A model generated the notes under the pieces. That model saw only the letters and a program-made list of their open reading frames with translations, was not told the DNA's origin and ran no database searches. DNA of 64,000 bases from Siphonodentalium dalli (Eukaryota > Mollusca > Scaphopoda > Gadilida > Siphonodentaliidae), in NCBI GenBank assembly GCA_032622095.1, contig CP136063.1:30382987-30446986 (forward strand), given 5' to 3'. Each line of letters begins with the position of its first letter. Position 1 is the first letter of the stretch. Shown here piece by piece: positions 23,138 through 31,300 of this stretch. The position numbers were made by a program, and so were the translations under genes.

Positions 23138-23392
23138 CGCCACGATAAAGGATATTGTTGGTAATATATAATTAGAGAAGCTGGTTCAATCGAAACGTTT
23201 TATATAAGACAATGACAAGATAATAAACCAAAGCACATGCGAACGCAGTAGGTGTTCGATTGAGAAACCGAGTTAACACAGTAGGTGTTCGATTGGGAAT
23301 CCAAGGAAACACAGTAGGTGTTCGATCGGGAATCTCTATACCGGACGTACCGTAACTACGCCGAACAAGTAATGCGAACCAATGTTATGGCG
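23138..23392 (-). repeat. 5' LTR of the 5.5-kb element (255 bp)
   Basis: Looks identical by eye to the 3' LTR at 17879-18133. It should contain the element's promoter. No TATA box is certain. Confidence 0.9.
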
Positions 23393-24290
23393 CGGCCTTT
23401 GATTTATTTCTAGGAGTTGAAAAGCCCGGGGGGATTCCCCAGTCTAAAAATAGATGTATCCGTCCGCACAGTTAACAAGTTACCATCCTTATGGCAGTGG
23501 TATCTTAGCGTAGCGATGAGAGATAACTCTGCCTGGAGTTTGCGTCTGTTGGTCTCAAGACGAGAGGTCCGGTTCATTTTCCGGCACGAAATTATCGCCG
23601 TCTCTGATTCCGGTTACTTAGATTGAATTGATCAGAAACCTAATTTCACTAACATCTTGTCTCTATTTGGTGAAATACCCATCAGTTGAACGACATATAT
23701 TCTTTATTGCCTCTTTTTGGGGAGAGAATGTTGTGACTTTAAACCGCCCGGTAACACACTTACTCACATGTAGACTGTGTATTCATCTATCGTTTCGTGG
23801 ATGGTACTTCTAATCACAACCACATATTTAGACGCACGTTTATTGCGCACAAGACGGTATTTCCTTCGTTCGATTGATACGAGATCCTTCCTTATTTTCT
23901 TCTTCTTTTAACTATCCACCCATTTAGGGCGAAACATTCTGGTATGTACATACCAGGGTATGTACAGTATCTAGATTAATAAAACAACAATTGATTACAT
24001 GTCACGGAGATGTGCAGGTCTGACTAGTCTGTGCAAAATTTTACTTGTGAACAGTTCACGAATATCTTTAGCCAAGAGACGGAGATCGGTATCTTGAACG
24101 GTCTCGCTGCCACGGGCGAGGAGAAATCATTGAACATCGATGGACCAAGAATGAACTGCAGCTTATCTATAAATATAGCCACTACCGGTACATGTACACG
24201 AGATAAACAGCGGATATATATGACTACACGGTATATCTGACGTCACGAGATAAACAGCGGATATATAGGACTATCTGACTATTCTACACA
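23393..24290 (+). promoter_or_regulatory. 5' flank of zinc-finger unit B
   Basis: Bases 23555-23885 match 60565-60920 upstream of copy C (for example CGTTTCGTGGATGGT), and 24186-24290 match 9715-9823 upstream of copy A. The segment directly before the ATG holds a tandemly doubled CACGAGATAAACAGCGGATA motif. This conserved flank probably contains the promoter and 5' UTR. The 5.5-kb retrotransposon inserted just upstream. Confidence 0.5.
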
Positions 24291-24572
24291 ATGGGAGATG
24301 CTAACCTGAATAACCATGAGACCACCAACACAGAGAATAAACGACATCATTGTGACGTATGCGGGAAACTGTTCGCCACTCCAGGCAGCTTGGTGAGACA
24401 TAAGATAATCCACACCGGCGATTATAAGCCTCACCATTGTGATTTATGTGGAAAATCATTTAATACATCGAGCAGCTTGGTGACACACAAGAGAATCCAC
24501 ACCGGCGATAAGCCTTACCATTGTGATATATGCGGGAAATCGTTTAATACGTCGAGCAACTTGGTGACACAT
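24291..24572 (+). pseudogene. C2H2 zinc-finger gene, copy B, 5' part (split by LTR element)
   Basis: ATG at 24291 opens MGDANLNNHETTNTENKRHH, then finger 1 (CDVCGKLF...HKIIH), finger 2 (CDLCGKSF...HKRIH) and most of finger 3 ([17 protein letters not shown]). The coding frame is cut by the 11.8-kb retrotransposon at the CACAT target site (24568-24572). It resumes in the same frame at 36415 with the missing QRIH of finger 3. Read through the LTR instead, the protein ends after about ten foreign residues. Before insertion this was an open frame with about eleven tandem fingers and TGDKPY linkers. Confidence 0.9.
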
Positions 24573-24835
24573 ATTGTAAAAATTGGCTGTATATAATAAC
24601 CAGTTACAATATAATATATAATAATGAACATACTTACTATTAATACATCTTGACACAAACGAGGATTACAAAGGATATAAACTGTAGAATATACGTCTGG
24701 ATGGTTCGGTTTCTTTTTTGTTCTGATTTCTCCGGTTGCTGGTCCACTCGATTTCGACTCCGGATCCTCAGTATAATTTCCGGTCTAATAAGACTTTCTG
24801 CACCATATTTCCGGTTTAATCCCAATTTCACAACA
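24573..24835 (-). repeat. 3' LTR of the 11.8-kb element (263 bp)
   Basis: On the minus strand it starts TGTTGTGAAATTGGG and ends TTTTTACAAT. It appears identical to 36147-36409. The outer edge is set by the CACAT target duplication. Confidence 0.92.
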
Positions 24836-24850
24836 CTATTCCCTTTTCTT
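24836..24850 (-). other. polypurine tract of the 11.8-kb element
   Basis: The minus strand reads AAGAAAAGGGAATAG directly against the TGTTGTG start of the LTR. Two pyrimidines interrupt an otherwise purine run. Confidence 0.7.
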
Positions 24851-25350
24851 AATAAAAGCTGTTTCCCCCCGTGACGAAATGAATCCCAATTTCTGAATGA
24901 TGACTCCAAAGTTTCTTATTGATAAATGGCGAATCCAAAGTTGTTGAAGAATGATGAATCCAAAGTGTTTTACACAGAACTTTACACAATCACAGAAGTT
25001 CACAACACAATAACATAAAAAATAACACTGCACCTACTGGCGTACAGCGTCGGAATGAAACAGTATGTCATGATCATACAAAATGTCAGTCAAGGCAGTT
25101 TACAAATCCCTGGTGGTATATAATCAGTCCTGTAAGGTTTACCGGACTGACTCCAAGGATGTGTATAATCAGCTTTACTGACTTGGTCTCCAGTTGGCGG
25201 TATTGTTAATCAAAATGAGCACTCTCTAAATTTTGGAAAGTAGTAGTAATGAGCAGAAATTTGAGCATGAGAGTGTCTCCTATGAGCCGAAAACCCAAAA
25301 AATAATTTGGAACACCTGATCAACTGACATAAGTAGGGTGAATATGGAGT
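24851..25350 (-). other. 3' untranslated region of the 11.8-kb element
   Basis: About 500 bp between the ORF3 stop and the polypurine tract with no long frame on the element strand. A run of imperfect GAATCCAAA/TTTGGATTC words lies at 24880-24965. Confidence 0.5.
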
Positions 25351-28251
25351 TTAACGGTTGATCGGCTGGATGCCATACAGTCTTTGGGCATTTTCCTGTG
25401 TCCGAGCTAACACATCCTCCGGGGATGTTCCCAGGATCCGTGCTAAGGAGACAGCAACCTCCCCAATGACTGCAGGGGTGGTAAAAGGACGTCCCTGCGA
25501 ACCGAAATGGGGTGCGTCAGACTCTAAAAGTAACCTGCCTGGCTTGATGCTTCGAATAGCATCTTTCTGGACTTCATTAAAGCCGGCACAGGCTGTGGTG
25601 ACCCCGAAATAAGTGTTAGGTCTGAGATACGACCACCGGTCAACCATTTCTCTACATCCCGTGAAACAGTGGAAATGAATCGCTTGATGTTCGCGGGTTT
25701 CGGTTCTGACTTTATCCAGGGCGTTGTAGCTGACATCCTGACCCATATGCTGGCCAGGCCCCCCTCTTAAATGCATAATTAGGGGTTTGCCCCACAAACG
25801 CACCATCTCCAAAATTTGCCGGAAGAGATTATCCTGAATCAGTTGATCGCTATCCGGTAAAATAATGGAACGATCAAGACCAATTTCGCCGATAGCCACG
25901 ACAGCCGGGTGTGCTATTAAAGCCTTGAATTTATTCATTGTGGCTGGAACCAGTAACTGCTTGATTTTTTTCGGATGACACCCGACAGCAACCTTCCACT
26001 GAGAATCACAGGATAAGGTGTTGATATCTGGGTAATTATCGGGGTCGCAATAAATCTGGACGCCACCGATGACAGTGACGGGAAAGGACACCGAAATGTT
26101 AGTTGCCTGAATGGCTTCCAGTGCTGTGAATCTAGCATTCAGTTTGTGACTTTGACACATTCGATCAAGATGAAAATGAGAATCGATTCCCGTTAACTTC
26201 CGTTTTGGAATGCCAGACTGGCGAGCTAGTGCTTTTGTCATGGAGGTTAACACAGCTTTATAAGTCGGCTTTGGAAGGGTAACGGGAGTCGATTTGATGG
26301 ATGATGATGATCTAGCAGTTTTCACGCTGCTGGTAGGCTTAGTCGGCTTTGACACAGGAACGGGAGCCGACTTGGTGGATGATGATGATCTAGCAGTTTT
26401 CACGCTGCTGGTAGGCTTAGTCGGCTTTGAAACAGTAATGGGAGCCGACTTTGATGATGATGATCTAGCAGTTTTCACGCTGCTGGTAGGCTTAGTCGGC
26501 TTTGAAACAGTAATGGGAGCCGACTTTGATGATGATGATGATCTAACAGTTTTCACGCTGCTGGTAGCCTTAGTCGGCCCTGTGGTTGAGGGTTCGACTG
26601 GTAAGGTGTTGGTGCCTGTCTGAGATAAACAAGCTTTCTTTGCATCGGCTGTAACAGAAACCGGATGGGTACGTTTCCGCTCGATAGGCAGGGGATTATT
26701 CGCCCTGTACTGTTGTCTGGCTTCATACGTGTATTGTTGCCGGGCGTCGCAGATTTGCCTATACCGTTCCTTCCTCCTCTGCTTCCGGGTCAGACCGCTC
26801 AAAAGGTTGGTCGGAACCGGAGTAGATTTGGGCGGTTGTACAGGTGAGGTTGATATAATTGGTTTCACCGTTGCGGCCGAATTGACCTCGTGTTCGACTG
26901 TATAAAAATCATGGATTATGCAGGCCGCTGCTATAGCCGTGGGAGCTCGCTCGGGTTTGAAAAGGCCAGAGGCTGAAATGGTGGCCCGAGCTTCATTTAA
27001 CTCATCGACTGGGATTCGATTTTTGACAATGCGATCCCTCAGAATATCCATCAACCAAAAGTGGGAATTCGACTTTTGGAATTTCTGTATTTCACTGTCG
27101 GGCAGTTTATTTAGAATGGCTGCCAAGACCCGCCAATGGGTCAAACATGCGTTCGAATTGATCCGCGGTGCTATGCTGAACCCACTTGCTGGAGGGGTCA
27201 CTCCCATATCAGAGCCAAATGTTCGGATATGGTTGAGTGCCATTACTCCCAAGAAACAGGGCGTAGGAATTGCCTTTAAGTCCCAGTGTTCGTTAAGTAA
27301 ATATCTTAGCTTGGTGAGACGAGATTGCTCATCCAGCTCCCGAACATCTGGGCACAAAACTGCAGCGAAATGACTTAAGTCGTCCCTAACCTGTTGACGA
27401 AATATTTTGGGCACAGCCCCATAAATGTTGTCAAATTGCCACCAGCATGGTTTAACATGCTGCGTGTAAAAGTGATGCCGTTGCTGGCCCATAATAGGAC
27501 GGTCACAGTCCTTAAACACACAATGGTCGGGAAGTTGTGTGTCTCGACCGCCGGTACTAACTTCCTTTGACCCTGAAAAGGAAGAGCTTTGTGAGGCTAT
27601 GGTTACAGTTGGAATTTTAGCTTTTGGTGGGCCCACTTGGTCACTTCCAGTGTCGTCCAATATAGCATGAGATATATATCTCACGCACTGTTCGTCCACT
27701 ATGCAAGCTGGTGGATGGAAGGCTTCCTCAATCAACTTGCATAGAGGGTTAACGTTGGCAACCGCTTGAGTCTGTATTGGCTCGCTAACGGCTGGTGTTT
27801 GCTGTGATAAGTTTTCATCAGAGTCCACCTGCATAGACTCGACCGCTTGAGTTTGAATGGACTCAGTCACGGGAACCTCAGGCAGACTCGTCAGGAAACT
27901 TGGATAGAACAGGTCTATTATAGATTTGCCTTCCGTGGGGGATACGTTAATTTCCTCCTTTGCCGAGGCCGAATTAGCCTCACTCACTTCGACACCAATC
28001 AAGTTATCGATAGACTTTAAAATGTCTGATACTGGCAAAGGGGATAACATAGGTTTGGAAGAATTATCCAATTGAATATTAGGCAAATTCATACCTGCTG
28101 CATCCATAATTTCAACCCGCTCCCCACTGGACGAATTGTCCTCTGGCGGCTGGCTGTGCTCCTCATCAGAATCGATGTGCAGAGCCTCTGTGTCGACAGC
28201 AGTATTGTGCTCCTCATCAGAATCGATGTGCAGAGCCTCTGCGTCGCTCAT
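25351..28251 (-). CDS. ORF3: 966-residue protein with C-terminal TatD-family nuclease domain
   Basis: ATG at 28249-28251, TAA at 25351-25353. The N-terminus doubles a 17-residue EALHIDSDEEH unit. Residues 244-265 hold a C-x4-C...HH-x4-H zinc-finger-like cluster followed by an unfamiliar region to about 450. Residues 490-526 are strongly basic (RKQRRKERYR). Residues 562-660 are four 26-residue repeats rich in SSS and KPTKP. Residues 689-966 are a TatD hydrolase: HFH (H692, H694), GEIGLD (E789), IMHLRG (H827), HFHCFTG (H861) and LESDAPH (D912). All metal ligands of the family are present. TatD proteins are divalent-metal 3'-5' nucleases in DNA repair and apoptosis. Here it would act with the retroelement; its role is unknown. 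It shares pol's reading frame but is separated by a stop and 98 bp, so separate expression is needed. Confidence 0.9.
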   Translation of the reverse strand: MSDAEALHIDSDEEHNTAVDTEALHIDSDEEHSQPPEDNSSSGERVEIMDAAGMNLPNIQLDNSSKPMLSPLPVSDILKSIDNLIGVEVSEANSASAKEEINVSPTEGKSIIDLFYPSFLTSLPEVPVTESIQTQAVESMQVDSDENLSQQTPAVSEPIQTQAVANVNPLCKLIEEAFHPPACIVDEQCVRYISHAILDDTGSDQVGPPKAKIPTVTIASQSSSFSGSKEVSTGGRDTQLPDHCVFKDCDRPIMGQQRHHFYTQHVKPCWWQFDNIYGAVPKIFRQQVRDDLSHFAAVLCPDVRELDEQSRLTKLRYLLNEHWDLKAIPTPCFLGVMALNHIRTFGSDMGVTPPASGFSIAPRINSNACLTHWRVLAAILNKLPDSEIQKFQKSNSHFWLMDILRDRIVKNRIPVDELNEARATISASGLFKPERAPTAIAAACIIHDFYTVEHEVNSAATVKPIISTSPVQPPKSTPVPTNLLSGLTRKQRRKERYRQICDARQQYTYEARQQYRANNPLPIERKRTHPVSVTADAKKACLSQTGTNTLPVEPSTTGPTKATSSVKTVRSSSSSKSAPITVSKPTKPTSSVKTARSSSSKSAPITVSKPTKPTSSVKTARSSSSTKSAPVPVSKPTKPTSSVKTARSSSSIKSTPVTLPKPTYKAVLTSMTKALARQSGIPKRKLTGIDSHFHLDRMCQSHKLNARFTALEAIQATNISVSFPVTVIGGVQIYCDPDNYPDINTLSCDSQWKVAVGCHPKKIKQLLVPATMNKFKALIAHPAVVAIGEIGLDRSIILPDSDQLIQDNLFRQILEMVRLWGKPLIMHLRGGPGQHMGQDVSYNALDKVRTETREHQAIHFHCFTGCREMVDRWSYLRPNTYFGVTTACAGFNEVQKDAIRSIKPGRLLLESDAPHFGSQGRPFTTPAVIGEVAVSLARILGTSPEDVLARTQENAQRLYGIQPINR
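26287..26570 (-). repeat. 75-78-bp coding tandem repeat in ORF3, four units
   Basis: The word CTAGCAGTTTTCACGCTGCT recurs at 26312, 26390 and 26465, with CTAACAG at 26543. It encodes a Ser/Lys/Pro-rich 25-26-residue linker repeat before the TatD domain. Antisense frames here are artefacts. Confidence 0.9.
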
Positions 28252-28275
28252 TCTATAATCTTACTCGTACTCATG

Positions 28276-28297
28276 CTGAAAATAGAAAGAGGCCTTA
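28276..28297 (-). promoter_or_regulatory. candidate splice acceptor upstream of ORF3
   Basis: The minus strand reads CCTCTTTCTATTTTCAG, a pyrimidine tract ending in CAG, 24 bases upstream of the ORF3 ATG. Retroviruses and env-bearing Gypsy elements make env from a spliced subgenomic RNA, so this could do the same for ORF3. A short out-of-frame ATG lies between the acceptor and the ORF3 ATG. A GTAAGT donor candidate lies in the 5' LTR at 36206-36211. Confidence 0.5.
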
Positions 28298-28350
28298 CAG
28301 ACTGATTTATGGCTGAGCATGAGAGTTCGAGTAGAAGCTTATAAAACATA

Positions 28351-31300
28351 TTAACATCTCGGGCATCGATAGGTGTCTAATTGATCAGCTTCTTCCTGTG
28401 TAATATTAACACATTCACCATGGTACCAATCATTGCAATAATCACACTGGAGCATCAATTTTCCACCCCATTTTTTCTGACATACGCAAAAAAGGCCAGT
28501 GGATCTCTCAAGTGTGACTTCTCCCGTCTCATGGAAGCGTTTTAAACATTTAGTTAGCCATGGCGGAATGGTTCGATCGTGACACTTTTTCAGTCGATCG
28601 TGATTTACCACATTGGTGGCACTTTTAAAAAATATTTTAAAAAGGTATGGCGTGTATACTTTAGCAATTATGCCTGGACCTTTCCAAAAAGAAGAAAGTT
28701 TTCGGGCTTTGCCTTTCTTTGTTGCGGTGTCCAACAAGTATACTAAATCACCAAGCTTATATTCAAATTTGTTAATTTTAACATCATAATCTCGCTTCAT
28801 TTTTTTACAAGCAGCCTTCAAGTGCTCACGCGCGAGTTCATGACAATCTTTATACTCTTTCACCAGCGTTTGCACATATTCGGCCGCGTTTTCATATTCT
28901 GGTATTTTTGAATTAAAATTAAAAACGAGATCTGACGGGTGATTTACCTCACGTCCCAGCATCATTCTATTTGGTGTAAAACCCGTAAGACGGTGTACCG
29001 ATGATCGCATGGCCCCGGCGAGCTGTGAAAGATACCTATCCCAGGAATTCTGGTTCTTATCAATATAACACCGGACGGCATTCATCAATGTCCGATTCTG
29101 GCGTTCTGCGGCCCCATTCGAGGAAGGTCGATATGGCGTGGTACGTGCCTTATGGATCTGAAGCGCTTCACACATAGCTGTGAACAGCTTTGATTCAAAA
29201 CACGACCCTTGATCAGAGAAAATTTGGAATGGGCATCCAAATCTCGAAAAGAACTCTTTAACAGCTGTGTATGCTGCTGTTTCGGCAGTCTGATCGGGTA
29301 ATGCTATAAATTCGACCCATTTGGTGAACTGACAGGTCATAACCAAAATATATTTATTTCCCTTCTGGCTGAGTGGCAACGGTCCCAAAAAATCAATATG
29401 TACACGTTCCATTGGGGCCCCAGCGTGGAAAGAAACCTGCTCCCATTTAGCATGTCGAACCGGTTTCTTGCCTTGATTACACTGGGGGCAGGCCGCCACG
29501 AATGTTTCAATATCTTCGCTAACCCCATACCAATAGTAATTTTGCCGTATCCGTTCTCGGGTACGGGTTACGCCCTGATGCCCTGATGCCGGAATATCAT
29601 GGGCGAGGGTCAGAATTTCAGTGGCAAACTTTCGTGGAATAACCAAGACTTGTTGGGAATCCCGCTTGATTTTGTACAACAATTTATTTTTTATGAGGAA
29701 ACGTTGCCGGTTTATCCAAATATACTTAGTAGCTTGGCTACTAATAAAAAGTTCACCTTCCCTGGGGTCTTTTCCAGTTTCTAACCACCCAATCACAGGG
29801 GCTAAGTCAGGGTCATAACGCTGAAATTCAGCGAGTTCGTCCAGAGTACATACATCCGCTAGGAGGGCATTATCCTTGGGGGTAGTGGTCTGTCGCACCC
29901 TGACTTCAGGTTTTAATCCCGATGATATTTCTAGGTCAACCTGGGAATGGGTCCAACCCGTGTTCGAACAGACGGAGTCTGTTGGTTCGTAGGGATCTTC
30001 CCACTCATCTCCCGGCTCCCACGAAAAACCTAGGGGAGGGTTTGGCTGACTATCTGTCTGGCGAATTGCCGGACTGGCGCTCTCAGATAGTTCGGCAAAC
30101 GTAATGGAACCTTTGGTTAGGGGAACCACATCGTCCACAGCATTTTCGAATCTGGTCCAGCTATTAAACACCCGAGTGCAATATTTACACCCACCACAAG
30201 GGAGATCAGAGAGTTTACACCCTGTGAAATACTCTTCACATGAGCCGTCCGCAGGAATTCTGGACAGCGCATCGGCATTTACGTGCAATGTTCCCTTGCG
30301 ATGCTCAATAACCATATTATACTCACCGAGTTCCTCTAACCACCTTGCAAGTTGTCCCTGCGGTTCCTTAAAGTTCATGAGCCACCTTAGGCTACTATGA
30401 TCAGTCCTTACCAAGAATTTCCGACCTAGCAGGTAGTGGCGAAATTGACGTATGAATCGTACTACTGCAAGAAGTTCTCGCCGTGTAGTACAATAACGCC
30501 GTTGTTGTGGGGACAGCACAAAACTACCAAAGGCGATAGCTTTCTCATTACCATCTTGGACTTGAATTAATTCCCCACCGATGGCAAAATTACTACTATC
30601 ACAGTCCAGAATAAAAAGGTCAGTTGAATTTGGTAGGCTCAGCACAGGTGGCGAGGTCAGCGCATCCTTGAGCCTATCAAATGCAACCTGCTGTTCTGGG
30701 TTCCATTTAAATTTATGTTTACCGGTGATGTCATATAGAGGTCGTGCTAACTCTGCATAATTTTTTATGAATAACCGATGATAATTAACTAGCCCACAAA
30801 AACTTTCTACCTCTCTAGTATTCTGGGGTACAGGCCAGCTTTGGACAACCTCTATAGATGATTCCATCATTTTCACACCTTGCTCACTCACAATTCTGCC
30901 CAGAAATTCAATACTTTTCTGAAAAAACTCACATTTACTGGGCTTGAGTTTAAGATTATATTTTCGGAACCGAGAGAGTACTTTTTCGATGTTTTCCAAA
31001 TGATTTTGAATCGAATTGCCCATCAGAACAACGTCGTCCAAGTACCCTAAACAGATATCCCAGTTCAGACCGTGCAATACCAAATTGATAACCCTACACC
31101 AAGTAAACGGGCTTCCAGTTAGGCCGAACGGCATTTTAATGAAATTGAAAATCCCGTATTTGGTCAGAAAGGCTGTTTTAGCACGGTCTTCGTCACGTAC
31201 GGTAACCTGATGATACGCAGCCAAACAGTCTGCCTTTCCGAACCACGAATTTCCACTAAGTGTGTCAAGACACTCATCAATTCGAGGCAAGGGGTAGACG

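Larger units (their letters stand above)
17879..23392 (-). mobile_element. LTR retrotransposon, 5.5 kb, Ty3/Gypsy-like order, coding region broken
   Basis: Two LTRs of 255 bp that look identical enclose a PBS, one gag-pol frame and a polypurine tract, all on the minus strand. The order gag-PR-RT-RNase H-IN is that of Ty3/Gypsy elements. Gag-pol carries one in-frame stop and one frameshift. No convincing 4-6-bp target duplication is seen: the left flank ends CACACGG and the right flank starts CGGCC. Confidence 0.9.

Noticed and set aside
17876-23396. CGG as target duplication of the 5.5-kb element
   Set aside because: Only three bases could match and the alignment depends on moving the LTR end. 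Not convincing.
26294-26623. Plus-strand repetitive frame (DDDLAVFTLLVGLVGF repeats)
   Set aside because: It is the antisense of the ORF3 tandem repeat; repetitive DNA keeps several frames open. The minus strand has the domain evidence.
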